DNA from: Micromonospora sp. MW-13
GTDB lineage: Bacteria; Actinomycetota; Actinomycetes; Mycobacteriales; Micromonosporaceae
Assembly: GCF_003434305.1 (NCBI RefSeq)
Contig: NZ_QKKX01000058.1
Coordinates: 28,790 to 92,789, forward strand
Length of the DNA stretch: 64,000 bases
Direction: 5' to 3'
Below the pieces are notes generated by a model. It was not told the DNA's origin. It did not search any database and saw only the letters and a program-made list of their open reading frames with translations. The stretch's first letter is position 1; the number at the start of each line of letters is the position of its first letter. Shown here one piece after another: positions 52,380 through 60,794 of the stretch. Position numbers and translations under genes: made by a program.

Positions 52380-52556
52380 CGAGGCGAGCGCCGTGTCGGC
52401 ACTCCGGCACCGGTCCCAGGCATCGGCGCCGGCCGCACAGGGTGCGCGCGCTGTCCCACGGTTCGCGTTGGTAGTGGGTGAGCGGGGGATACCGAGGCGA
52501 GCCGATTGCGGATAGTGTCCTCGGCCACACCATCCGCTCACCTGAAGGGTCCTGCT

Positions 52557-53798
52557 ATGGCCATTGGTCATCGATGGTTGCCGCGTACAGCCGCCGCCGC
52601 GCTGCTCCTCCTCGCCGGGATGGCCACCCCCGCCAGTCCCGCCTCGGCAGCGGATCCGGATGCGAAATTCACGTTCGATCTGACCGGTACGACAATTCCG
52701 CTGGGGGTCGACAGAAAGAGGGTCCACCTGAGACTCACCAACCTGACCGACAAGACCCCGACCGAGGTCACTTTCTACGTCCGCCCCGTCGAGCTGGACT
52801 GGTCGAGCAAGGCCGCACTCATCTGGCCGGAGGGTGGTGGCTCCGGCGAGTGCGACGGCGACCACGCGGGTTGGTACTGCCGTATCGAATCGAGCCTGCT
52901 TCCGGAGCTACTGCCGGCACCCGGCGCGACGGTGGATCTTCCCATCGACATTCAGGTCTACGAGAAGAAGGAACCCTACGAAGGCAGGTTCCTCGTCGAG
53001 GCTGGCATGGCCTGGGGCGAGGACAGGGCACGCAGTGCCAGCAAATGGTTCACCCTCAAGTTGGTCGACGACCCCGAAGCCGACCTGTCGGTGGTGGCAC
53101 CGGACGTGAAACAGTCGGCGCGCGTCGGCACGGACGGCAGGCTCGAACCGATCGGTACGTTGAAGCCGGGCGAGACGGGCGCAGTGCGGTACCGGGTCGC
53201 CAACCAGGGACGCAAGGCCGTCAGCGGCGTCAAGGCAACGCTGCACCTGCCCAAGGGTGTGACGTTCACCCAACCGCCGAAGGAGTGCGCGGTCGGCAAC
53301 GACGGACGGTCAGCGGTGTGCACCTACGACACGCTCGCGCTCGTACCGGCCGGCCAGGACACCGACCCGAACGACAGCATCTACTCCGCCGTCGAGTTGC
53401 ACAGCCTGGTGACGGTGTCGGCCTCCACCAAGGCACCCGCCACGTTGAAGGGCGGGACCGTGCAGGTCGAGGGCCTCACCGAGCAAACAAATGTCCGCTC
53501 CGGCCCGGAGCGCACCGAACTTCCGGCGAACGCCGTCGCCATCCGCGCAGCCGATGTGGACGACAGCGACAACCAGGACGGGTTCGCCGTCATGGTCGCC
53601 GCGAGCGGCGGCGGCGGGGACGGCGACGGTGACGGCGGCAGCGGTGGCGGGGGTGGTCTGCCGATCACCGGGCCGCAGGCCGGGCTGATCGCCGCAACCG
53701 GTCTCGCCATGATGGCCGGTGGCGGCATCATGTTGCTCCTCGCCCGGCGCCGCCGCACGGTCCCGGTGACCCCCGGGGACGAGACACCCGCTATCTGA
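52557..53798 (+). CDS. LPXTG-anchored surface protein
   Basis: A 413-residue secreted protein from ATG 52557 (AAGGG upstream). Signal peptide WLPRTAAAALLLLAGMATPA, ending near ASAADPD. The body has two beta-rich domains, about residues 30-170 and 175-330, the latter like DUF11/CARDB repeats (GTLKPGETGAVRYRVANQGR). A glycine/aspartate-rich linker leads to the sorting motif LPITG, a membrane helix (LIAATGLAMMAGGGIMLLLA) and a basic tail. Sortase would link it to peptidoglycan. Function unknown, likely adhesive or structural. Confidence 0.88.
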   Translation: MAIGHRWLPRTAAAALLLLAGMATPASPASAADPDAKFTFDLTGTTIPLGVDRKRVHLRLTNLTDKTPTEVTFYVRPVELDWSSKAALIWPEGGGSGECDGDHAGWYCRIESSLLPELLPAPGATVDLPIDIQVYEKKEPYEGRFLVEAGMAWGEDRARSASKWFTLKLVDDPEADLSVVAPDVKQSARVGTDGRLEPIGTLKPGETGAVRYRVANQGRKAVSGVKATLHLPKGVTFTQPPKECAVGNDGRSAVCTYDTLALVPAGQDTDPNDSIYSAVELHSLVTVSASTKAPATLKGGTVQVEGLTEQTNVRSGPERTELPANAVAIRAADVDDSDNQDGFAVMVAASGGGGDGDGDGGSGGGGGLPITGPQAGLIAATGLAMMAGGGIMLLLARRRRTVPVTPGDETPAI

Positions 53799-53833
53799 TC
53801 TGTCGTCCACCGGCCCACGACGGCCGTTCACCT

Positions 53834-53860
53834 AGGGCGGGATGGTTTTCATCCCGCCCT
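53834..53860 (+). terminator. Strong hairpin terminator after the LPXTG gene
   Basis: Perfect 11-base arms AGGGCGGGATG (53834-53844) and CATCCCGCCCT (53850-53860) enclose a five-base loop GTTTT. It lies 36 bases after the stop codon. A short pyrimidine run follows. Confidence 0.88.
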
Positions 53861-54009
53861 CGCTTTCCCAGCAAGCACGCGGCGGGTACGAGCACCACCG
53901 CATCTGAGGCACCGCTACTACGCCGTCGTCTCGTATACGCGGCTCACCGTCGGTGGCTTCCGGGTGGGGCCCAGAGGGCACCGGGAATGATCTTCGAGAG
54001 GGTGTTTGT

Positions 54010-54057
54010 GCTGGTGGGGCGGACGGGACTCGAACCCGTGACCGAGGGATTATGAGT
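54010..54057. mobile_element. Left attachment site (attL): 3' fragment of tRNA-Met
   Basis: Forty-eight bases identical to 57719-57766, which include the 3' part of the tRNA-Met gene from the anticodon loop to the CCA end. Beyond 54057 the similarity stops. This is the classic scar left when an element with a tyrosine integrase inserts in a tRNA gene. The island spans about 54010-57766. Confidence 0.9.
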
Positions 54058-54178
54058 GGCTTTCGGCTCTATGACCGACACCTCACGAGGTCACCTGACT
54101 GTCAGACTGGCCCACTACGGATCACTCCAGTCACGCAGTGATGCACGACTTCGCACCACGAGCCGCACCACGGTTGGC

Positions 54179-55093
54179 CTACGGATCTAGGCGGATGAAG
54201 CCGCCGCCCTCCTGTTCGTAGATGCAGGCGACGTTGACGCTGTGCAGCAGAGCGACGAGGTCCGAGCCCGGGTGGGACGGAAGCAGGACAGCCCTTGAGT
54301 TGTGCTCGACGTAGCGCGCGTAATCCAGCAACTGGCCGAGAGCCAGACGCACGTGGTGACGAGCCGCGGAGCTCTTCGCCTCAACCAGCTCAGCTCGGCC
54401 TCCATCGAAGAGATCGGTGTAGAGAGCCCTGCCAAGGTCGGGAAGCTTGATCTCCTTGCGCGTCGTGGTGCCGCCTTCCGCTGTCACGACCCCTACGTAT
54501 CGATCCACAAGGTCAGCCTCACGCCGCTCAGCGGCTGTCGGTTCACGTTTGGGCTCTACCTGGAAAGCCTCGGCACGGTGCGCCTCCATCGGAACATCTC
54601 GCACCATCGGCTTACCTGCGCTCGCCGCATCGAGCTCGGGCACCTCGGCATCGACGGGCAAGAGCCGGAACACGATGACCTTCCGCAGGTCCCCCAGCCG
54701 ATCCCTTGCTTCTTCCGCGTACCAGGGGCGCTCCGGATCAACCCGGAACTCGCCCAGGTAGCGCACGACAGAACGCTTGACCTCGCCGAAGAATCGAAGC
54801 CGCAGACCGCGGTCAAGGTGATCCCTCACTGCTGCGTTGCCGCGCACGAAGGTCTGATCGCCGACCTGACCCTCACCCGTGTAGTGGAACGCCCCATCAG
54901 GCCGCCACCCATCAAAGTCGTACCCGAAGCGAGCGCCGGCCGGGGACGAAAAGAGAAGTACGTCCGAGCTATTGGCCGGCCGCGTGATGCCACCCTGCCA
55001 GGAGCCGCCCACCCGCTGATGAAGCTGTCGCCGAACGAGCACGTCGCCTAGCTGAATGTCCCACGCCGCACTGATCTGAATGTCCCACGCCAC
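54179..55093 (-). CDS. SRA-domain / PD-(D/E)XK protein, type IV restriction-like
   Basis: A 304-residue protein. Residues about 20-120 resemble the SRA-like domain of ScoMcrA-type enzymes: GGSWQGGITRP, GARFGYDFDGWRPDGAFHYT, GEGQVGDQTFVRGNAAVRDH, then FFGEVKRSVVRYLGEF. SRA domains read modified bases by flipping. The C-terminal part (about 190-300) looks like a PD-(D/E)XK nuclease: ALYTDLFDGGRAELVEAKSS with the acidic residue and E-x-K, then ARHHVRLALGQLLDYARYVE. GTG 55093 starts inside a 24-bp tandem repeat that encodes AWDIQ twice. It probably cuts DNA carrying modified bases, as in type IV restriction. Confidence 0.75.
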   Translation of the reverse strand: MAWDIQISAAWDIQLGDVLVRRQLHQRVGGSWQGGITRPANSSDVLLFSSPAGARFGYDFDGWRPDGAFHYTGEGQVGDQTFVRGNAAVRDHLDRGLRLRFFGEVKRSVVRYLGEFRVDPERPWYAEEARDRLGDLRKVIVFRLLPVDAEVPELDAASAGKPMVRDVPMEAHRAEAFQVEPKREPTAAERREADLVDRYVGVVTAEGGTTTRKEIKLPDLGRALYTDLFDGGRAELVEAKSSAARHHVRLALGQLLDYARYVEHNSRAVLLPSHPGSDLVALLHSVNVACIYEQEGGGFIRLDP

Positions 55094-55099
55094 ACTGAA
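55052..55099. repeat. 24-bp tandem repeat over the start of the SRA gene
   Basis: Copies at 55052-55075 and 55076-55099 differ at two positions. On the minus strand they repeat GGCGTGGGACATTCAG, adding eight residues in frame at the N terminus. The presumed GTG start is in the upstream copy. Confidence 0.8.
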
Positions 55100-55280
55100 A
55101 CGATAGAGCCAGGCAGCAAAGTCGACAGAAGCCGCAAATATCGCAATAGGCGCTTATAGGCCATGCTGCACAAGCCTTTGAAACACCTGCGATAGGCAAT
55201 GTCAACTCGTTACATATAGAATTCCTTCAGATACCCTCAGTAGCCGAAGGCGCTACCGGCGAGACCCACAGGGGGCGGCT
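55100..55280. promoter_or_regulatory. AT-rich divergent promoter region in the island
   Basis: About 180 bases between two divergent island genes are far richer in A and T than the surroundings (for example TTACATATAGAATTCC at 55211-55226). It should carry both promoters; exact hexamers are not certain. The composition supports foreign origin. Confidence 0.55.
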
Positions 55281-56312
55281 ATGGCTCAATACTGGCCCGT
55301 ACTCAAGGCGCGCGCAGGTGAGTTCAAAGCGCTGGGGCAACTTCGGGACCACGAGGTGAGCCGCATCCATCCCCTGTTCGAGCTCTCCCCCTCGGACGAC
55401 AGTCCAACCAAGAGCGGCCTCAAGTTCGTGCGTCAGGTCCGCGAGGCGGTGCCAGCTGGCCTGGTCCTCGGAGTAGACACCACCTACGTCAGAGTCAACG
55501 ATGACGGTCGACCGTTGATCACGGAGATCGCTAGCGACCTGGCACAGTGGGGCGTCCCTATCGCACCGGTCATCCGCCTCCACGACCCAGACGAACAGTT
55601 ATCCGCGTGCGGTGAGGCTGCTCGCCTCCACGGCGAAACAGCTATCGTGCGCCTCGGCAGCCTTACCACAGATCCCGACCCTGTCGCCGATTCATCTCGG
55701 CTATCCAGAGCTCTGTCAATCGCTCGAATCAGTCTCGAACGATGCCACTTGGTGGTGGACATGGCCGAGGTTTCATCCGAAAGGGACGTCAGCCGAGCAG
55801 AGCAGGTCGCAAGGAACGTCCTTGATTCACTGGGCAACCAAGGATGGGCGTCGATCGTGGTCGCCTCAGGCGCTATGCCGTCCAGCCTTACAAGCCTCCC
55901 GCGCAACGAAGCGACCCCTCTAACGAGATGGGATTGGAAGCTCTGGGAGAAGCTAGCCGATCGCGGCCCGGAATTTGGCGATTACGCTATCGCGCATCCA
56001 ACTCCGCCAGGGACTGGGGCCCGCGGCCCTTTGCCCAGCCTCCGGTATACAGCGAGCGGCAATTGGTGGATCTACCGTTGGGCTCGTCATCAGACCGGCG
56101 GCAACGACAGCTTCTATGACCTGTGCCAAGCGCTAGTGGCGTCCGAGCATTGGCCGACCGAGGGCTCCGACTTCTCATGGGGCGACAGCGAGCTCGCGCG
56201 ATGCGCCAGACACCAGCCTGGGCCGGGAAACGCCACACAGTGGCGAGCATGGGGAACCTCCCATCACCTCGCTCACGTCATGAGCGAGTTGGCCAATCCT
56301 CTCGCGTCCTGA
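55281..56312 (+). CDS. Beta-family protein (T4 Beta-like, PF14350-type)
   Basis: A 343-residue protein from ATG 55281. It shows the Beta-family pattern: MAQYWPVLKARAGEFKAL, HPLFELSP, then PITEI-like LITEIASDLAQWGVPIAPVI and WDWKLWEKLA, ending YRWARHQTGG. The biochemical function of the family is not established; it recurs beside sce7726-family genes in phage-related and defence islands. Codon use is less GC-biased than in core genes. The 3' end overlaps that of the opposing sce7726 gene by 35 bases. Confidence 0.82.
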   Translation: MAQYWPVLKARAGEFKALGQLRDHEVSRIHPLFELSPSDDSPTKSGLKFVRQVREAVPAGLVLGVDTTYVRVNDDGRPLITEIASDLAQWGVPIAPVIRLHDPDEQLSACGEAARLHGETAIVRLGSLTTDPDPVADSSRLSRALSIARISLERCHLVVDMAEVSSERDVSRAEQVARNVLDSLGNQGWASIVVASGAMPSSLTSLPRNEATPLTRWDWKLWEKLADRGPEFGDYAIAHPTPPGTGARGPLPSLRYTASGNWWIYRWARHQTGGNDSFYDLCQALVASEHWPTEGSDFSWGDSELARCARHQPGPGNATQWRAWGTSHHLAHVMSELANPLAS

Positions 56313-56847
56313 GCACGCGCCGCACCTCCGCCCGCAACTCTTCCAACTCTAGGGTCTCAGCGAGGCGTTCCCATACGAACCATCTCGGCGCCTTGGACAG
56401 GCCGCGGTGGTTGCCGCGCTCACGCAGAAGGGCCAGCGCTTCATCCCGCCAAAGCAATTGAGCGACGGAAAAGGGATCGGGGCTTGGATTATGCCTGCCC
56501 CGGCGTACATTCCGAAGCCGGACCGCACGCTTGCCAGGGAGCGCAAGCCACACCCCCCACCAAGGGGGGACCATTTCGGCAGCTTGGTCCAGATACCGGC
56601 CCGTCGTCACCAACGAAGCTCGGTCCAGGACTCGACTATACAATTCGACCTGAGCCTCTAGCCGGGTCAAATTGTCCTGGTCGCTTTTAATCTCAAAACC
56701 AGAGATGTGACCGTTAATAACAGCCACATCCACTCGAGTTCGGCCAGCACAGAGGCCTAATTCATGCCGGATCTGAGTATCAGGCTGCGAGTCGTACTTT
56801 GTTGCGAGACGAGCCGTTAGCGCCTGACGGATATCGCTATCGCGCAT
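56278..56847 (-). CDS. sce7726-family protein, PD-(D/E)XK-like
   Basis: A 189-residue protein (ATG 56847, MRDSDIRQALTARL). The core RVDVAVINGHISGFEIKSDQ has the D-x(n)-E-x-K arrangement of the restriction-endonuclease fold. LTRLEAQVELYSRVLDRASL and WWGVWLAL follow as in sce7726 proteins. A DNA-cutting role is inferred. Convergent and partly overlapping with the Beta-family gene, a pairing typical for these families. Confidence 0.82.
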   Translation of the reverse strand: MRDSDIRQALTARLATKYDSQPDTQIRHELGLCAGRTRVDVAVINGHISGFEIKSDQDNLTRLEAQVELYSRVLDRASLVTTGRYLDQAAEMVPPWWGVWLALPGKRAVRLRNVRRGRHNPSPDPFSVAQLLWRDEALALLRERGNHRGLSKAPRWFVWERLAETLELEELRAEVRRVLRTREDWPTRS

Positions 56848-56959
56848 CGCACTCCTTCGGCTCACCCGCTACCCCAGCGGCCCGCCAATACTTCCATACG
56901 CGGTTGCCCGCTTCTAGTGCAACGCCTCCGTGTCCCTCCGGCGGCTCGTGGTGACATCG

Positions 56960-57651
56960 TCAGCCGATGAAGCACCAAGAGCCGACGGAGGACAGGCTGC
57001 CTATGTCTAGGACCTGCTGCCGGCTCGACCCGGTCGCCAGGGGTCGCGCCGCTTCGGGCGCCGTGGGCAGGTGCGGGTTGGGCTGAGGCATCCCGGGCTT
57101 CTCCGCTTGATCTGTTGGGTTGACCGCGATCCAGCGCCATCGGACGGCCCGGTTCAGTGCGCCGGACAGGGTCCAGTGAATCTGCCGGATCGAGGCCGGG
57201 GCGAGCGGCTTACACTCGTGCGGACGGCACTTGTCGGTGCAGTCGTGCGGCCCTGCCTTCCGGTGCTCGATGGCCTTCCGCGCGCCTCCACAGTGGTCCC
57301 GGCACTTCCGCAGCACGGCGTAGAACGACTCCAGCGTCTCGGCGTCCAACCGGCAGCTTGCCGAGCAACGGCCGTACGTGCTTGTTCAGCTTCTTGACGT
57401 ACCCCTGCCGGGTCGACGCTTCGACGTCGAGCACTTCAAGCCACCGGTCAAGTAGCTGGTCGGAGGACGCGCGTACGCGCCTTCTCCGCTTCCTTCCGGG
57501 CCGTCGGGCCGGGCGGAATCGTCTCCGTCAGGTAGCGCCGCTTCTTCGTGATGGGGTCAAGACCCGCGTAGACCTTCGCCCTGAGTGAGCCGCTGGGCAG
57601 CTCCTCGATCTCGCCTCGTTGCCGCTTCGCACGCCCGTTCGCTGTCCCCAT
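56960..57651 (-). pseudogene. Tyrosine integrase remnant of the island
   Basis: Three pieces in different frames reconstruct an integrase N terminus. They are 57651 downward (GEIEELPSGSLRAKVYAGLD, DPITKKRRYLTETI), about 57434-57360 (LDVEASTRQGYVKKLNKHV, RPLLGKLPVGR), and 57349-56960 (LDAETLESFYAVLRKCRDHC, IRQIHWTLSGALNRAVRWRW, IAVNPTDQAEKPGMPQPNPH). These are the arm-binding and core-binding domains. The catalytic R-H-R-Y domain is missing, so the gene is both frameshifted and truncated. It lies 69 bases from the attachment site, the usual place for an integrase. Confidence 0.85.
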
Positions 57652-57718
57652 GGGGACAGACCGTGGCTCGCTCGCACCACGAGTAGCACCACGCGAAGAT
57701 CGGCGATCTAGCGTTTGC

Positions 57719-57766
57719 GCTGGTGGGGCGGACGGGACTCGAACCCGTGACCGAGGGATTATGAGT
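57719..57766. mobile_element. Right attachment site (attR) inside tRNA-Met
   Basis: Perfect 48-base copy of 54010-54057. On this side the repeat is part of the intact tRNA-Met gene, so the element brought a replacement 3' end that restored the tRNA on insertion. Confidence 0.9.
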
Positions 57767-57797
57767 CCCCTGCTCTAACCCGCTGAGCTACCGCCCC
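57721..57797 (-). tRNA. tRNA-Met (CAT)
   Basis: Seventy-four bases (57724-57797) plus an encoded CCA (57721-57723). The acceptor stem pairs GGGGCGG with CCGCCCC. D stem and loop GTAGCTCAGCGGGTTAGAGC, anticodon arm with CAT, and TPsiC arm GGGTTCGAGTCCC are all present. A CAT anticodon could be elongator Met or, after lysidine modification, Ile; Met is favoured. It serves as the integration target of the adjacent island. Confidence 0.93.
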
Positions 57798-57853
57798 GCT
57801 ACCGCGCCGGATCGTAACCCGCGCGGTGGATCAACGGCCACCGCGAAACAGCC

Positions 57854-58105
57854 CTATCCGCCCGCCGGACGACCCACCGGTGATCCACGCTGGGCTACGC
57901 GAGGATAACAGCACGCAGCCCCCACGAAGGGCTCAGCCCCGGGCGCGCAGCTCGGCGGGAACCGCCCCGGAGTGCGCCACCCGCTGGCCAGCGCATCCTG
58001 GACAAGGAGGCGGTCCCGGTGCTCCCCGGCGTGGTGCAGCCGCCGGGCCGCGGCCAGCCCGGCCAGGCCACCGCCGGCGACGACGACGACGGTCTCAGCG
58101 GGCAT
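57854..58105 (-). pseudogene. Truncated FAD-dependent oxidoreductase
   Basis: The 83 residues start MPAETVVVVAGGGLAGLAAARRLHHAGEH-like, a dinucleotide-binding motif (GGGLAGLAAARRLHHAG) of phytoene-desaturase/amine-oxidase-type flavoproteins. Similarity ends after about residue 30; the rest is unordered and stops near the tRNA. Families of this type need 400 or more residues. The ATG overlaps the end of the MMPL gene by 11 bases, so it was once the second gene of that operon. The tail may have been lost when DNA was rearranged at the tRNA. Confidence 0.65.
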
Positions 58106-60209
58106 GGCGCGCCTGCCGGTTCGCGCGGCCCAGCCGGCTGGGCCACCAGATTCCCGGCCCGATGTCGTACGACAGGGCGGGCACCAGCAGCGAGCGGACG
58201 ACGATGGTGTCGAGCAGCACCCCGACGGCGACGGCGACGCCCAGCTCGACGAGGACGACCAACGGCAGCACGGCGAGCGCGGAGAACGTCGCGGCGAGCA
58301 CGATGCCGGCGGAGGTGATCACGCCGCCGGTGACGGCGAGGCCGGCGAGCACGCCGGGCCGGGTGCCCCGCTTCACCGACTCCTCGCGGACCCGGCTCAT
58401 CAGGAAGATGTTGTAGTCGATGCCGAGGGCGACCAGGAAGACGAACGCGAACAGCGGGAACGACTGGTCCACCCCGGGGAAGTGGAGCAGGTGCCGGAAG
58501 ATCAGCGCACAGAGCCCGAGCGTGGCGAGGAACGACAGCACCACGGTCGCGATGAGCAGCACGGGGGCGAGCAGGGCGCGCAGCAGCAGGGCCAGGATGA
58601 CCGCGATCACCAGCAGCACCACCGGGATGATCACGTTCCGGTCCCGGGCGGACGCGTCGGAGGTGTCCACGTTGATCGCGGTGAAGCCGCCGACCACCGA
58701 CCCGGATCCGGGCACTGCGTGCACGGCCGCCCGCAGGTCACGGATCGTCCGGTCGGCGCGTTTGCTGTCCGGCGGGTCGGCGAGGGTGGCCTCCAGCTGG
58801 ACCCGGCCGTCGACCACCTTCGGCGGGGCGTTCGGATCGGGCGGCCCGGCCTGGTCGCGCCGGGTGACCGGGCGGACGGCGGCGACGCCGGGCACCCCCT
58901 GGGCCACCTGGGCGACCCGCTGGGCGGTCTCCTCGCCGGTGAAGATGGTGGCGGGGCTGCCCGTGCCGGCCGGGTAGTGCCGGGCGACGGCCTCCTGGCC
59001 GGCGACCGATTCCGTGCGGTTGGTGAACAGGTCGGTCTGGCCGAGGGTGGTGACCCCGAGCTGGGTGAGGCCGATGGTCAACAGGGCCAGGACGGCGGCG
59101 GTGGCCAGCCAGACCACCCGGGCCCGGCGGGCCACGAAGCCGGCGACCCGGGCCCAGACGCCGTGCTCGGCCTGCGGGTCCGCCCGGTCGGCCGGGGGGC
59201 GACGGGGCCAGAACGCCCAGCGCCCGCCGAGCACCAGCAGGGCGGGCAGGAAGGTGAGCATGACCAGCAGGGTGGCGGCGATGCCGACGGCGGCGACCGG
59301 GCCGAGCGCCCGGTTGGAGTTGAGACTGGACAGCAGGAGGCAGAGCAGGCTGACGATGACCGTGCCGCCGGAGGCGATGATGGCCGGGGCGGCGCCCTTC
59401 CAGGCGGTGCGCATCGCGGCCCAGGGGCGGTCGTGCCGGTGCAGTTCCTCCCGGTACCGGGCGATCAGCAGCAGGGCGTAGTCGGTGCCGGCGCCGAAGA
59501 CGAGCACGGTGAGGATGCCCTGGGCCTGCCCGTTCAGCTTGATCACATCGTGGTCGGCGAGCAGGTAGACGAAGACCGCGGCCAGCGAGTACGACATCCC
59601 GGCGGCGAGCAGCGGGAAGACCCACAGCACCGGGCTGCGGTAGACGATCAGCAGGATGACCAGCACCACGACGAGGGTGACCAGCAGCAGCGGCCCGTCG
59701 ATGGCGGAGAAGACCTCGATCAGGTCGGCGAGCAGGCCGGCGGGGCCGGCGACGTCCACGGTGAGGCCGTCCCGGTCGGCGCCGGCGACGGCGCGCAGCT
59801 CGTCGACCACCTGCCCGATCTGCTCGCCCTCGGCTTCGTCGATCGGCACGACCACCTGGAGGGCCTGGCCGTCCTGGCTGGGGACGGGCGGCGGGATCGG
59901 CGCGACGACGCCGCGTACCTGGGCGAACCGGGCGGCGTCGGCGGCGGCCCGCTGCCGGTCGGCCTCGGTGATGCCGGAGGTGCGCTCGTAGACGACCAAC
60001 GCCGGGGTGGTCTGCCGGTCGACGAAGCCGGCGGCGAGGTCCTGGGCCCGGGTCGCCTCGGCGTCGGCGGGCAGGAAGGAGGCGTTGTCGTTGGTGGCGA
60101 CGTCCCCCAACTTCCCGGCGTACGGCCCGGCGACGCCGCCCACCACGAGCCACCCGATCACGACCAGCACCGCGATCAGCGTGGCCGTGCCGGCCCGCCT
60201 CCCGGCCAT
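58095..60209 (-). CDS. MMPL-family (RND-type) membrane transporter
   Basis: A 704-residue transporter. Two halves each have an extracytoplasmic loop and a bundle of helices. Characteristic stretches are FGAGTDYALLLIARYREELH in the first half and FLVALGIDYNIFLMSRVREE in the second, carrying the charged residues of the proton relay. MMPL proteins export lipids or drugs using the proton gradient. ATG 60209 follows GGTGGGTGG. The downstream oxidoreductase remnant suggests a link to lipid or isoprenoid metabolism. Confidence 0.93.
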   Translation of the reverse strand: MAGRRAGTATLIAVLVVIGWLVVGGVAGPYAGKLGDVATNDNASFLPADAEATRAQDLAAGFVDRQTTPALVVYERTSGITEADRQRAAADAARFAQVRGVVAPIPPPVPSQDGQALQVVVPIDEAEGEQIGQVVDELRAVAGADRDGLTVDVAGPAGLLADLIEVFSAIDGPLLLVTLVVVLVILLIVYRSPVLWVFPLLAAGMSYSLAAVFVYLLADHDVIKLNGQAQGILTVLVFGAGTDYALLLIARYREELHRHDRPWAAMRTAWKGAAPAIIASGGTVIVSLLCLLLSSLNSNRALGPVAAVGIAATLLVMLTFLPALLVLGGRWAFWPRRPPADRADPQAEHGVWARVAGFVARRARVVWLATAAVLALLTIGLTQLGVTTLGQTDLFTNRTESVAGQEAVARHYPAGTGSPATIFTGEETAQRVAQVAQGVPGVAAVRPVTRRDQAGPPDPNAPPKVVDGRVQLEATLADPPDSKRADRTIRDLRAAVHAVPGSGSVVGGFTAINVDTSDASARDRNVIIPVVLLVIAVILALLLRALLAPVLLIATVVLSFLATLGLCALIFRHLLHFPGVDQSFPLFAFVFLVALGIDYNIFLMSRVREESVKRGTRPGVLAGLAVTGGVITSAGIVLAATFSALAVLPLVVLVELGVAVAVGVLLDTIVVRSLLVPALSYDIGPGIWWPSRLGRANRQARHAR

Positions 60210-60307
60210 CCACCCACCACCCCTTGACGTTGACCCACGGAGGCCAACCCCACCATCCTGCCGGCCGTACCGCCGAGGCGGGCCGAAACCGCCCACCCTC
60301 CCGCCGA

Positions 60308-60363
60308 TGATCAAGAGGTCTACGTCTGGTTTCGGCGCCCGCCCGACGCAAACCCCTTGATCA
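60308..60363. repeat. TGATCAAG / CTTGATCA inverted repeat
   Basis: Perfect 8-base arms (60308-60315, 60356-60363) with 40 bases between, upstream of the MMPL gene. The same GATCAAG core is found in the element at 13254-13320, arms in opposite order. Confidence 0.5.
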
Positions 60364-60435
60364 CCGCACTGGGTGGGGTGGGGGGTGGGGGGAAGTAGAG
60401 ATGCCCGTCGGTGGGTGACGGGCATGGGTGGAGAT

Positions 60436-60511
60436 TGGCTCCCCCGTTTGGACTCGAACCAAAAACCTGCCGGTTAACAGCCGGCTGCTCTGCCAATTGA
60501 GCTACGGGGGA
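60436..60511 (-). tRNA. tRNA-Asn (GTT)
   Basis: Seventy-three bases (60439-60511) plus encoded CCA. The acceptor stem pairs TCCCCCG with CGGGGGA; the D arm (TAGCTCAATTGGCAGAGC), anticodon loop CTGTTAA with GTT, and TPsiC arm GGTTCGAGTCC are clear. No integration scar is seen next to it. Confidence 0.95.
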
Positions 60512-60794
60512 TCGCTTGTCGCCCTGGCCCGGACCTCTCCGGTGCCCGGCGACGGCACAAGAGTACAGGATTCCAGGGGGGTTTGGTCCAGGGGGTTACC
60601 ACCCCGGGCCGACTCGCCCGGAGGGCGGCGGGCGGCGGCCACAAACAGACAATTCGCCATCCCGGCACAACCAGGCTTGAGCGCGGAGGAGGATGGGTAG
60701 TTAGCTGCCGACAGAGGATGCAGGCGCGAGACGGTCGCCGCCGCGGGGTCCGCCCCGAGGAGGCGACGGCGCGTCAGGTACGGAAGGAGCCGCC

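Noticed and set aside
54010..54085. A second tRNA-Met gene
   Set aside because: Only 48 bases of the 3' part are present; the anticodon stem and acceptor 5' arm are missing, so it is an attachment scar, not a tRNA.
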